A program made the position numbers and the translations under genes. This document shows positions 45,132-56,185 of a stretch of DNA of 64,000 nt, piece by piece. How positions within the stretch are numbered: the stretch's first letter is position 1; each line of letters starts with the position of its first letter. The DNA is from Przewalskia tangutica (lineage: Eukaryota; Streptophyta; Magnoliopsida; Solanales; Solanaceae): NCBI GenBank assembly GCA_029844215.1, contig CM056724.1:33642446-33706445 (forward strand). The letters are read 5' to 3'. The notes under the pieces are model-generated. The model ran no database searches. It saw nothing but the letters and a program-made list of their open reading frames with translations, and was not told where the DNA came from.

Positions 45132-45149
45132 TGGCGACTCCGCTGGGGA
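45132..45149 (+). promoter_or_regulatory. Primer binding site of element D, tRNA-Arg
   Basis: TGGCGACTCCGCTGGGGA begins 4 bp after the 5' LTR. It is complementary, with about one mismatch, to the 3' end of a plant tRNA-Arg (…CCCCAGTGGAGTCG plus CCA). A tRNA-Arg primer is characteristic of Ogre/Tat elements. Confidence 0.85.
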
Positions 45150-46097
45150 TCTAAGGTTCTTAACCACAACAGACCTACGGTTATTATTCGGCATCATTCT
45201 TTGCATTTAATTTTTGTGTGCTGTATTTTGTTTTATTTGTTTTAATTGCTATTTGCTTTACTGCTTTCCTTAAACTGGCATTTCGCTCATATTTCTTCCA
45301 CTCTGGAAAATCCACACTTATCACACACTACATGCGAGGTGCGCTTGGTGCATCGGCAAATTCTTTCTTCAAAGCCCAAATTTAGGAGAGTTGGCAATAT
45401 ACGTGGAGTGTCCGGTCTAACCGGTGGCCGCGTAGCCTTCTCACTCGAGTTGTCCGCTCGGGAACCTTGCGTCTAGTAAAGTCAAATCTTAGAAACTCAG
45501 GATAGAGCTATACCACCTTTTAATTTAAGGCATGCATGCATTTACCTTAGGTGGGTCGGTCCTTGGTATCGACACCACAATTAGGAAGACACCAAACCTG
45601 TCGACGGGTTTCTCATCCCAACGATCAACCATCATATTAGTGTAGCGTGACAATGATAGACAAATCCAAACCTAATCATGACGTGCCGAAATTAGAATAA
45701 GTGCACCGTCATTTGGTCGTCATTTCCAACAAAAGCATTACAGTTGGACGGCTTGGACAAATCTATCATAACCTCGCATATGTGACGTTTAGGCCTCCCT
45801 CTGGCATAAAAGAGGTCCCAAACATGTTAGAGCACGCGCTTATGTTAGAGCACGCGCTTGATTTGCAATTTGCTTATTATATATTGTCTGCAACTCTTTA
45901 CATATTATACTAACCTGGTTTGCTTCATTTGTTAGAGGGCTATTTTGCCTAGCTTATCCCCAAAAGGTTGATTCGCGTTGACTGGTAGAAGCACAATCAT
46001 CCAATAAATGACTAATCCAGAGGCACCAGAACGAAACAACTTAGGACTCATCCCCTGCTCTCAGAGGATGCAGAGGCGTTAGAAAGGAGAAACACCA
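45150..46097 (+). other. Leader of element D between primer site and gag
   Basis: No recognised coding. An upstream ATG at 46008 is in the same frame as gag but is closed by a TAG 24 codons later; family gag proteins often start near here, so the true N terminus may have been lost to a small indel. Short open frames at 45246-45476 and 45701-45913 are not recognised. Confidence 0.5.
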
Positions 46098-47918
46098 ATG
46101 ATCAACACTCGCCAAATTATTGCGAGAAATGGAAATCATGCAAGCCAAATAGAAAGGCTCCAAATATCACAAACTCGCCCATTAGGTTTAATGCACCACT
46201 CCCGGAGAAAAGGACAAATGCAATCGTATCACAAGCCCTTGAGCATTAACTTCCAAACCCCCCCCCCCCCCCCGCAAAGACCGCAACATACCGGCTCACA
46301 CCAAAATGTCACTCGCCCGGTCAATTTGCGAACCGACCTCCAAAATGATCCGTTTACTACATACACATCTCAACCTCCACCTACTTATATCTCCCCACTC
46401 AGCCCAAATTGCCAAGCCACCCAATACGAGCAGATGACACGCATCACTAGTCCTAACAAACAAAATAGGGCATTAGCATATTCGACCGAAAGCCAACCAT
46501 TTATTATGCATGTATCCTCTCAAGAGACAGATCAATACAAGGAAGTGGAGCGGCAGACTCGAGCTAGAGCTGATGAAAATGTGGCAAAAGAAATCCGTAG
46601 TTTGAAAGAGGCATTCAAAAGCATTCAGATGAACAAGGGGGATGAAGGATTAGAATATGAAAACTTATGTATGCACCCCGACGTTGAATTACCTGTGGGG
46701 TACAAGGTGCCCAAATTTAACATGTTCGATGGAAAAGGGAATCCTCGAGCTCATCTAAGGTCATATTGCGATAAATTGATTGGAGTTGGGAAAAATCAAG
46801 CAATCATCATGAAACTATTCATCAGGAGTCTAACCGGCGAGGCGCTGGACTGGTACACATGCCAAGACCCTCGCAAATGGGACGGTTGGAATGCCATGAC
46901 ACAAGATTTCATGGATAGATTCAGATTCAACACTGACACTGTCCCAGTTAGATTTTATCTTATGAAGCTTGAAAATAAATCCACAGAAACTTTCAGGGAA
47001 TACGCCCTGAGGTGGCAATCAGAAGCAGTAAAGGTCCAACCTCCAATGGCAGAGAGCGAAATGACCACCTTGTTCGGGCATTCTTTAAGAGATGCGACAT
47101 ATTATGAAATGATGATCAGTGTAATTGGGAAAAGTTTTGCAGAAGTCGTAAGAATGGGTGACTTCGTGGAAGAAGGCATTAAAACGGGCAGGATTACAAA
47201 CCTGCCAGCCCTACAAGCAACTAGCAGAGAAATGCAGTCAGATTCCATAGGAAGTACCTCACAGAGGAGAAGAGATGTATCACCCTCTGTCATGGTCATT
47301 CAGGAACATAGGCCAGAACAACTTCCAGTGTATCAAAGCTCATCGCCTTCTTACTATAACCAAAACACTCAAAATCCACAAATATATTATCAAGATCACG
47401 CTACCCCATATCCTGTTTACCATACCCAACCAGCATATCCAAAATACTCACCACAGTCACGAACCCGTACACCAAACGAACCCAAACCCCGCATAGATGT
47501 CGAAAGAAAACCAACCAAAACCTATACACCTTTAGCCGAACCCATAATCCATGTGTATGAGAAGCTGAAAGCCGCAGGAATACTCCAACCAATTCCCAGA
47601 AATACCCCCAGGCCTACTTCCCGAGGGCACGATAAAACCAAACATTGTGCATACCACTCCGGTGCCGAGGGACACGACATCGAAAATTGCTATACACTCA
47701 AGGACAGAATAGAGGAGTTAATCAAAGAGAGAGTCATTCGATTGAAAGATGCTACTCTCGATGCAAACAATAACCTTCTTCCCGGTTATGAAGATGCTCA
47801 TGTGAACATGATAACTAAAGATGAAGAAAACAGTCTGGAAGGGACTATTACGCCAGCCCGAAAAGGGAAGAAAGTTGAATCATCGACCAACCACCAGAGA
47901 AAGGGAGGTGTTCCTTGA
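46098..47918 (+). CDS. Gag polyprotein of element D
   Basis: An uninterrupted 606-codon frame. Residues 1-150 are Gln/Pro-rich and low-complexity, with a run of Pro codons from a C homopolymer at 46257-46273. The capsid-like retrotransposon gag domain spans about residues 200-370, with VGYKVPKFNMFDGKGNPRAH, MKLFIRSLTGEALDWY, WNAMTQDFMDRFRFN, ETFREYALRWQSEA and FAEVVRMGDFVEEGIKTGRI. Near residues 517-531, CAYHSGAEGHDIENC is the Cys/His cluster that Ogre/Tat gags carry in place of a classical CCHC knuckle. It would form particles and package RNA in the cytoplasm. The frame stops where a protease would start. Intactness over 1.8 kb beside a missing pol suggests recent activity in trans or selection. 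Confidence 0.88.
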   Translation: MINTRQIIARNGNHASQIERLQISQTRPLGLMHHSRRKGQMQSYHKPLSINFQTPPPPPQRPQHTGSHQNVTRPVNLRTDLQNDPFTTYTSQPPPTYISPLSPNCQATQYEQMTRITSPNKQNRALAYSTESQPFIMHVSSQETDQYKEVERQTRARADENVAKEIRSLKEAFKSIQMNKGDEGLEYENLCMHPDVELPVGYKVPKFNMFDGKGNPRAHLRSYCDKLIGVGKNQAIIMKLFIRSLTGEALDWYTCQDPRKWDGWNAMTQDFMDRFRFNTDTVPVRFYLMKLENKSTETFREYALRWQSEAVKVQPPMAESEMTTLFGHSLRDATYYEMMISVIGKSFAEVVRMGDFVEEGIKTGRITNLPALQATSREMQSDSIGSTSQRRRDVSPSVMVIQEHRPEQLPVYQSSSPSYYNQNTQNPQIYYQDHATPYPVYHTQPAYPKYSPQSRTRTPNEPKPRIDVERKPTKTYTPLAEPIIHVYEKLKAAGILQPIPRNTPRPTSRGHDKTKHCAYHSGAEGHDIENCYTLKDRIEELIKERVIRLKDATLDANNNLLPGYEDAHVNMITKDEENSLEGTITPARKGKKVESSTNHQRKGGVP

Positions 47919-48657
47919 CGGAAATTGTTTAACTGATGAATAAGTCATTTGTTTAGTTGTGTGATGCAAAGGATGATCCTGCTGAAGACTCAGCCATTGA
48001 AGACGCAGAGATAGAAGATATTTTGAACAAATGGACTCATGCTCCTGCCTTGGCCCTCCGAGTCCTAAAATAGTTAGTTTAATATATTTTGCCCTTTATG
48101 TAATAAAATGGAACTACGTTTGACCTGATTCCCTTGGCGGATACGTAGGCGGCCATACCGGCTTCGGTCCCACCTTTAGAAATTTTACCCAATTTCTCTT
48201 GTAATTAACTACGTCATGACCTGATTCCCTCATGGGGATACGTAGGCGGCCTAAATCGACTTCGGTCACACTATTAGAAAGTCTTCCCTTATTTTAAAAA
48301 TAACGAAAATACACATAATATAAAAGCAACCCCATTGAGACCCACTTTAGGCCAAACGCCATTCGCATATTCAGAACTGGGACAAGGTAGGAAACCAGGC
48401 AAGGGTTATGAGTCCAAACAAAGCAGACGTCCGAGCATCAAGAGTCAAAACTACAAAGTCAACGCGAATCAATCGCCCCCCCTAAAACTCACAAATTTTC
48501 TTTGAGCGCAGGTTCTTCATAGCAGAAGCGGAAAATACAACAAAAGTTCTTCATATTAGCAGAAGCAGAAAGAAGCAACAGAAGTAGACAGACATCAACA
48601 ATCAAAGTTCAAATCCCGCAACAAAGTCTAGCGCATCATCTCGGGCATAGAGTCAAA
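47919..48657 (+). other. Non-coding region of element D with paired CTACGT…ACGTAG blocks
   Basis: Two copies of a ~45-bp block occur at about 48113-48157 and 48207-48252. Each reads CTACGT, TGACCTGATTCCCT, then GGATACGTAGGCGGCC, so its ends can pair (CTACGT with ACGTAG). I recognise the block as recurrent in Ogre/Tat elements, though its role is unknown. The rest is unassigned; 48000-48070 carries an acidic short frame of unclear origin. Confidence 0.6.
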
Positions 48658-49640
48658 TTGCAATCCATGCGTTGCTCAAACGCACGGTTCACAAAACACA
48701 TTATAGCGATATCTCAGCAGTTGCGGCATTTAGCACGTCCGCCCAAAGACAATATCTCAGCATTCGCAGCATCCCACAGGGACGACATCTCTACCCACAG
48801 AATTGCATTTCTCATATATTTATCATTTTGTTTTAACAGTTATAAACTAATTTTTCTCAAGCTTAGCTTACAGGAGCATTTATTCTACAGTAGCATCAGC
48901 ATTACGTCCACGCAACGACGTCATCGGCATTATGTCTACGCAATGACGCCATCAGCATCACGTCTACGCAACGACACCAACAGCATTACGTCTATGCAAC
49001 GACGCCAGCAGCAATACGTCCAGGCAACGACGTCATCAGCAGTACATCTACGCAACGACGCCAACAACATCACGTCTACGCAACGACGTCATCAGCACAA
49101 CGCGTCCAGACAACGACACCTTCAACCCATTACAACATCCCTACTCACAAAATCACATTCAAGCTCTATCATTTTTGTCTTAAAATTTATGCATTAATTC
49201 TTCTTAAGTTTTAGCCTACAGGGTCCTTAATTTACAGGAACAGTTTCAGTACGTTTGGGAATGGATGACATCAGCAATCACAACATTCAGCAAAGCATTC
49301 GCAACATCCAGCAAGTCCGTGCAGAGACTACATCAGCAATCACAGCATTCATCAAGCATTCACAGTATCCAGCAAGTCCGTGCAGAGACTATCAGCAATC
49401 GCAGCATTCAACAAGCATTCACAACATCTAGCAAGTCCATGCAGAGACGATATCGGCATTCGCAGCATCCCGCAAATCCGAGCAGAGACGACATCAGCAT
49501 TCGCAGCGTCCTATACATCATACAGGGACGACATCTTTACTCACAAAATTTTATTTTTTCATATATTCATTATTTTAATTTAACCGATATGTACATTTTC
49601 ACAAAGTTTTAGCATGTAGGAGAATTAATTCACAGGAATA
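48658..49640 (+). repeat. Degenerate tandem repeats replacing pol in element D
   Basis: Between 48890 and 49120 units of about 30 bp read ACGTCTACGCAACGACGCCA or close variants with CATCAGCA linkers, eight or so copies. Between 49262 and 49530 a second array of ~55-60 bp reads AGCAAGTCCGTGCAGAGAC and CAGCATTC. The arrays are separated by similar T-rich segments ending near ATTTTAGCCTACAGG / AGTTTTAGCATGTAGG (49200, 49600, 50230, 50470), a larger-scale repeat of about 300-400 bp. Confidence 0.75.
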
Positions 49641-49676
49641 GCAGCACCAACACAATGACGTCTTTATCAACATCGT

Positions 49677-50100
49677 GTCCGAAAAAGACGCCGAGTCCGA
49701 AAACGACGCCAAGTCCGAAAACGACGCCAAGTCCGAAAACGACGCCAAGTCCAAAAACAATGTCATGTCCGAAAACGACGTCAAGTCCGAAAATGACGCC
49801 AAGTCCGAAAACGACGCCAAGTCCGGAAACGACGCCAAGTCCGAAAACGACGCCATGTCCGAAAATGACACCATGTCCGAAAACGGTGCCAAGTCTGAAA
49901 ACGACGTCAAGTCCGAAAACGATGCCATGTCCGAAAACGACGCCAAGTCCGAAAACGACGCCAAGTCCGAAAACGACGCCATGTCCGAAAACGACGCCAA
50001 GTCCTAAAACGACGCCAAGTCCGAAAACGACGCCAAGTCCGAAAACGACGCCATGTCCGAAAACGATGCCATGACGCCTAGTCCGAAAACGACGTCACGT
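49677..50100 (+). repeat. 18-bp minisatellite in element D, about 23 copies
   Basis: The unit is GTCCGAAAACGACGCCAA with CATGT/CAAGT and AATGAC variants. Because the period is a multiple of three, several frames on both strands stay open and give simple-repeat translations (SPKTTP, SENDAK, ASFSDL). I treat these as by-products, not genes. The array lies between pol-less internal repeats and the 3' hairpins. Confidence 0.92.
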
Positions 50101-50679
50101 CCAAAGACGACGTCATCAGCATATCACATCTACGCAAGAACGATTTTTCTACTCTCAGAATTACATTTCTTATATATTCATGTCTTATTATTTCGTCTTA
50201 TCAGTTACGCACTAACTTTGTCTTGAGCTTTAGTGTACAGAGCTTCAGTCTAAAGAAGCAGTTGCAGCACGTCTATGCAAGGATAACATATCCGCATTCA
50301 CAATGCAACACGTCTGTGCAAGGGAGAAATCACAGCATGCAGCATCACATCAACACAACAAGCATCACATTTCTACAGGATAACATTTTATACTCACATA
50401 GTTACATTGCTTATAAATTCATGCGTTAGCATTTTGCCGTAACAGTTATGCACTAACCGTTTGCTTAAGTATTAGCATGCAGGAGCAGGAGCACACCGTA
50501 GATTTTCTCTTACAGCGAACTGGGATAATTTGTTGGGGGGCCAACCTTCCCAGCAAATGGCAGAAGCGACCTCGAGCGCCGGTCCACTCATTCCACTTCA
50601 CCAATAAGCCCATCGTTTTCATAAGTCAATACCGGTACACCCCCCATGCTCAAGCTAGTTTATTTTAACATCACGGCAA

Positions 50680-50880
50680 CCCAGTGTCGTCATAACTCGA
50701 CACTGGAACAAATTTCAGTCCGCTACCGCCAGTGTTTGACCATGGTAGCCCAGCGTCGTCATAACTCGACACTGGGACAAATTTTGAGTCCGCGTCAGCC
50801 CGCCTTGGTGTTTGACCATGGTAGCCAGTGTCGTCATAACTCGACACTGAGACAAATTTTGAATTTTGCGTCAGTCTTGT
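50680..50880 (+). repeat. Three hairpin repeats near the 3' end of element D
   Basis: Three copies of a ~70-bp unit each contain a perfect or near-perfect hairpin, (C)CAGTGTCG-TCATAACT-CGACACTG(G), followed by GACAAATTT. They sit at about 50682-50710, 50749-50777 and 50824-50850, within 310 bp of the 3' LTR. TTTGACCATGGTAGCC links the units. Confidence 0.8.
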
Positions 50881-50971
50881 CCTAATTGCCCAGCATTTTT
50901 CAATTCTGAGGATCGAGACAAAATTGGCTATAAGTCAACGTCTTTGTCCGAAGACTCTTTCATCATCTCCA

Positions 50972-50988
50972 CACAAAGAGAGACAAGT
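50972..50988 (+). promoter_or_regulatory. Polypurine tract candidate of element D
   Basis: ACAAAGAGAGACAAG is the only purine-rich run directly against the 3' LTR start (TGTTGACACC at 50989), so it is the likely plus-strand primer site. Confidence 0.65.
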
Positions 50989-53900
50989 TGTTGACACCCA
51001 ATTTTGACCCTCTCGTCCAGTCATTAACTATAAAAATTACATTAAATTTTCAAAATAATTTTAACAATATTATAATAATAAAATGCAATTTTACGTAGAG
51101 TATTAAGCACACCTCGAGTCTCACGTCCGCATTCGTCATTTTAATAACAAGCAATTTCATAATTATTATTTGTAATTTAAATTAATTTAATCTAATACAT
51201 GTGTTTTAATAATAGCGTCGCATTTATAAAAGCATTAAGCAATCCTTAAACATCATATCTGCATTTAGCATTTAAATAATTTAATAATAATCTAAACCCC
51301 ATTCAATTTTAATTTAACATTGCAAAATACTCATAATAAAAAAAAGATTTTAATAACGGCATCACATTATAAAATATTAAGCACTAATTAAATAGCACGC
51401 ACGCATTTATTATTGTAATAATAAAAATCCAAGCTAAAACTAATAAAACACCTAGGGTTGTATTTAAATAATTTAATTTACCACTAATTAAATAATACAC
51501 CTAAAACTAATAACACACTACCCAAATTAAATACCTAATACCTAAACTCTACCCAACCCAAAACCTTTAATTCGCAGCCCATTAAACCCCAGCCCCCGAA
51601 CCGCAAGCCCATTCCCCATCCTCTTTATCCCTTAAGCCCGCGGCCCACCTCATAACCTTTATTTCCCTTCCCCTCATCGTCCACCACGCAGAGAAAGAAT
51701 ACCTAAACCTAAAAAAGATCCGCTGCACCCCCTACCCCCGCACTCCATCGCCGCACCTTCCCCTGCCGAGATTCTCGCCTGAGAATTCGGCGACCTTTCC
51801 TTATCCATGCACACCCAGCCAACTCACTGAAATCCTTACCTAAAAATCGCACTAAATCGTTCCAAATCTCGCCCGAATCTCTCAAAAATCAAACCAAATA
51901 ACCCGTCGATTTTTCGCCCTATTTATGCATCCCGAAAGGGGTATAAATAGGGGGAATTTTCATAAGACAAGGGGCATGGGTCGATAGCAATCGAGACCCC
52001 CTCTTTCACTGTAAAAAACCGATCGATATACACATGCATGGGGGGATTTCGACAGAGAAAGAAAAGGGAGAGAAAATGACAACAACAATCAGAAAGAGGG
52101 GTCTTCGAACAAGAACCCAGTAGCAAATACAATTGAAAGAATCGCAAGAACACCTAGAAACACTAGTTTCACACACCTTAGCCCCGATAGCACAGAAAAT
52201 AGAGCAATCAACAGTATTGAAGCCTCACCCTTCTTTATCGCATAGCACAAAACCTCCGAGTGGATCGACGACTTGATACGCTGCCTCGGTTCGCTGCCCG
52301 GAGAAGGTAATATTTTACCCTTATAGTCTTAGATTTCGTTTTAACATTAATGTGTACAGTAGGTGTTTTGAACGACTGTTAAGCGTGCGTTAAGTCGATG
52401 TCGGCTATTGTTTATGTTTATTAAGCTAATTGTTAAACCTGTTTAAGCTAATTTTAATTGTTATTAATCTTCGGGATTGTGATTGTTAATACGTTTAGGC
52501 TAATACTGGCATCCGTGGTGTGTTTGCACATGTGACTGAACAGATTAGTCACTGTTTGAATCTAGGATGTTAACTATGAGTATGCCTGTCGAGAATTGAT
52601 GTTTATTTGGGATAGCCTAGTTTGAATTCATTCTTGTCCATTCGATTAACAAGCTGAGTGTATGGAGTCATCTAACTATTTATGTATGCTGGCTATGACT
52701 GATAAGCTGATTACACCAACGCTTTTCCTCGTTAATCAGAAATTGCCTCCATTCTAACATGCTAAATACTCTAAAATATATTGTACTTTCATTATGAAGT
52801 TGCTTGCATACTGTCTAATCTGTTCTAGTCTTAAAAAAACTGTCACTATGACGGTTTGCAATGTCTCTCAGTCTCCTCTGTAGAATGAAGTGAGTTTGAT
52901 TAAGAGCATCGGTGTTAGCAGCTTGTCCGATGAAATCATATTTATCACAGGTTAATTTTAGTCATATGTTGCATATAGTTCAGCTTGAAATCTTGTTTCT
53001 CTTCTACAAACATGTGTGGAGGTAGTTAGTATAATTGAGGTTGCTTAAAAGGTTTAGAGAATGATGTCGTTAACTAATTACATGCTTATCTGTTTACCCT
53101 AAGTTAAAAATGCAGTATGTCTTCTCCCTTTTCTTTAAAGATAACTGAGCATGAAGAATGTTAGTATTCAGTTTCCTTATCCCCAACATGTAGCATTTAG
53201 TATGCACATCACTATAGTATACTTACATCATATTTGAGAACTTATTTACTGCAACAGGTATTCATGTATGCTGTATGTATTTCTTTGGGGCTATTCGGCA
53301 TTATAATTCCCATCTATATGTGTGCTAATAAATTGGCTTTAATTATGGGGTTTGTCGAAAGCTACTGCTTCGGTTAAGGACACTTCCTGTTATTATCCTT
53401 TTTAGTAGGGTTTAATTATTTACATCGAGTATTATTTGGGTTGATACTAATCCTTATATTTTTCTTATTTTTTTACATGAAATGCATCAGAGCCGAATGA
53501 AAAGTCTCATTGCGAGACTCGTCATGAGCTACTTCAAATGGGACCCGCATCCACATTCATCTGCATTCCTGCTTCGGAAATTCCTAAAACAAAATAGGAC
53601 AAGATGACGTCGTCATCCATCTCAACTCCTCTTACTCTTTAAATCTCATTGCCTCATTTTATGCCTTTATTTGTTTATTGTAATTTTATTATCTAACTTT
53701 GTAATTAATAGGAAAGCTAGTTCAATTAGTCTTTGAACATATAAGGTGGGAAGGTGATTTAGAATTAAATGCACTAATTATTTATCTTAGGCTTGTCATT
53801 CATGTCTAATCTTTGCCTAACCGTTAAAATTGCATATCTAAACATGAAACTAACGCATCACTTCTTTGATTTCGCAGATAAATGCACATCCTTAGTCAAA

Positions 53901-54553
53901 TTAATCGACTTTGCGCATATTCATTTTATAAACAATATAAATGCATACTTTCAACTTTATATATATTTTACAATGCACTTATCCAAAATTAGCCTTACAT
54001 GTATTTTTATAAAGCAAGTACATATATTTAGTCCATAAATCAACTTTGCATCGTGTACATTATAAATAATATAAACCCACACTTTAAAACTTTACATATA
54101 TACTTATAGCATTAGGCCTATAAACTTTTATCAGCATGCCTCCTTTATAAAATACTTTGAAGTATCTTTTATATTTTCAAAACACGCATTTTCTTAGCAA
54201 TAATAATTACCCTAGGTTTGGCAGGACAACCGCAAGTTAGCGGATCTTAGAGGGTGCCTAATCCATTCCCTCTGGATTAATAAAGAACCCTTACCCAGAA
54301 TCTCATTAAGTTTAGCAGACCATTTAAATGGAGTTAGTGTTGACTTTAACTTAGTTGACATTTAGGTGTCCTAATTCACCCAACTAATTAGGTGGCGACT
54401 CTAGCACCCTGGCATTATCTTTAGCACTTTTAGAACATCTTTAACCTTTTAGCACCCTTTTAACCTTTTAGTATTTTTAACATTTTATTTTATTTTCTAA
54501 CATTTTTATTAAGCAGGAGTTTTCTAACGCCGCGGTCGAAAAAGGGCGTGACA
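50989..54553 (+). repeat. 3' LTR of element D
   Basis: It begins TGTTGACACCCAATTTTG and reaches the LTR end GGGCGTGACA at 54553. An extra AAGGGCGTGACA follows at 54554-54565. It is nearly identical to the 5' LTR, with a ~53-bp deletion after position 51085 and scattered substitutions. The TATA hairpin is at 51917-51952. Confidence 0.92.
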
Positions 54554-55631
54554 AAGGGCGTGACATATACGATTAAGTTGAGGTTGAAGAATGCACTTAA
54601 ATATGGGAAATGAGATTTGGACAAATAAAAATAAAATGCTTGCTTACCCGGCGTGCTTGCTTCACCAACTTACTTCCCGTACAACTTGCTTGAGCTACTT
54701 GATATGTATATTAAGTACAAAGTAAGGATGACACACATGTTTATAAATGGAATAAGGACCAACATATCACCTACTAAGCAAGTAGGTGACAAGTAGGTGA
54801 TTCACCTACTTGCTTAAAAGGAAAGGTTCAGATTTATTTCCCAACGTTATAAGGGTAAATATGCCTTTTATGAATCAAATACTTATCTATATCTCTTCCC
54901 AGTTTATCTCCATGACCAATCCCTTAGAATTTACTGTGGAAGCTCTTCCAAGGCTGGCCATTCAAAGCTCCCTCAAGCCCTAAATGATTTTCTCTTCTTT
55001 TCAAGTTCTAGTTGGAGGAAAAACCTAAAAGTTGAAGAACCCAAATTTGGAACTGAGCTCTTCACTAAGTAAGGTGATTATACTGGCCTATTTCAACCTC
55101 TTTTTCTTCTAGAAAGGTGGAGAAAGTCATCCCATAATAGTAAGAACTCACGGAACGATGATCAGAAGTCGTGAGTTCAAATTGTTCAACTTGTAGTGAA
55201 TTGTTTTGGACTGTTTTGTGGGTTGTTTCCCGTTGTATTTGAGTTTTATCTTTTACTACTATTTCTATGGAGTTTTGAAGGATAAAGGTCATGGATAAAC
55301 GCCACATAATGGTAGGGTAGTAGGCTAATCGCTCGTCGTTACGTTTCAGGTTGTTTGACATTAGTATGATTCTCATTTGTGCATAATAAACTGTAGGAGC
55401 TACTCTTGTTGTGATTTATTTGAGGTCTTCTAATCAAGGTAAGGTTTTTCTTCCTCTTCATCTATATGAGCTTGCTGAAGCGTTATACACGCGTATGCTA
55501 TATGATATGTATATGGGGTATGAGAAAGGTTATGTCATTATATACACACCACCTCCTGATTAGCTGGTATATGATGATGATCATGCCTACAAAGGCTGAT
55601 ATGATATGATGGGATGCCCATAGAGGCTTGA

Positions 55632-55695
<64 letters not shown>

Positions 55696-55696
55696 A
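55632..55696. repeat. Compound palindromic microsatellite (CA)n(TA)n(TG)n
   Basis: About 7 CA, 16 TA and 10 TG units run head to tail. The CA and TG arms are reverse complements around a TA core, so the whole tract can fold back on itself. Confidence 0.95.
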
Positions 55697-56138
55697 GGCA
55701 TTATATACACACATGTACGATACTTATACATATTATGGCTCTGAGAGATTCTGATATACAAGTTGATTCTATCTTGTATTATGTTACTTTCATGTCTCTA
55801 TTATTCTATTTTCATGCCTTACATAATCGGTATATTCCTGGGGGACACTGTGTTTCATGCCCGCATGTTTAGGTAGATAGGACGATGATTCGCTCCAGTA
55901 GGTTGCCTGTTCAGCTAATATTGAAGCACTTTACTTGTTTCAGAGTTTCAATCTAGTCTTGGTACGATATGCTTGTTATGCATATGGGTATGGCGGGGCC
56001 CTGTCCCGACCTTAAGGTGTCACATACTCTAGGAGAGTCTTGTCGATATTTATGATGCGGTCAAATGTTATATGACCTCCTCGTCCTATAATATTATTGT
56101 ATATTCATCTATGGTAGCGTTGTCAGCTCGTACTATCA

Positions 56139-56141
<3 letters not shown>

Positions 56142-56183
<42 letters not shown>
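56142..56183. repeat. (TA)n microsatellite
   Basis: About 21 TA dinucleotides in the Tekay-like LTR. Confidence 0.95.

Positions 56184-56185
<2 letters not shown>

Larger units (their letters stand above)
41509..54565 (+). mobile_element. Element D: Ogre/Tat-like gag-only retrotransposon (TR-GAG type)
   Basis: LTRs are at 41511-45127 and 50989-54553, about 3.6 kb each and nearly identical apart from a ~53-bp deletion in the 3' copy near 51090. It has a tRNA-Arg primer site, a 606-aa gag, no protease, RT, RNase H or integrase, and tandem repeats where pol would be. The flanking TATAC at 41504-41508 and 54566-54570 is the likely target duplication, leaving 2 extra bases (AC) at the left and a repeated AAGGGCGTGACA at the right end. 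It must depend on proteins of an autonomous relative. Confidence 0.9.

Noticed and set aside
49599..50074. Long repeat-coded open frames (SPKTTP, SENDAK, ASFSDL)
   Set aside because: They follow automatically from an 18-bp period; no start context or conserved non-repeat domain supports a gene.
44367..54038. The same 81-codon open frame at 44367-44612 and 53793-54038
   Set aside because: These are the two LTRs of element D, so identity reflects LTR duplication, not protein conservation.
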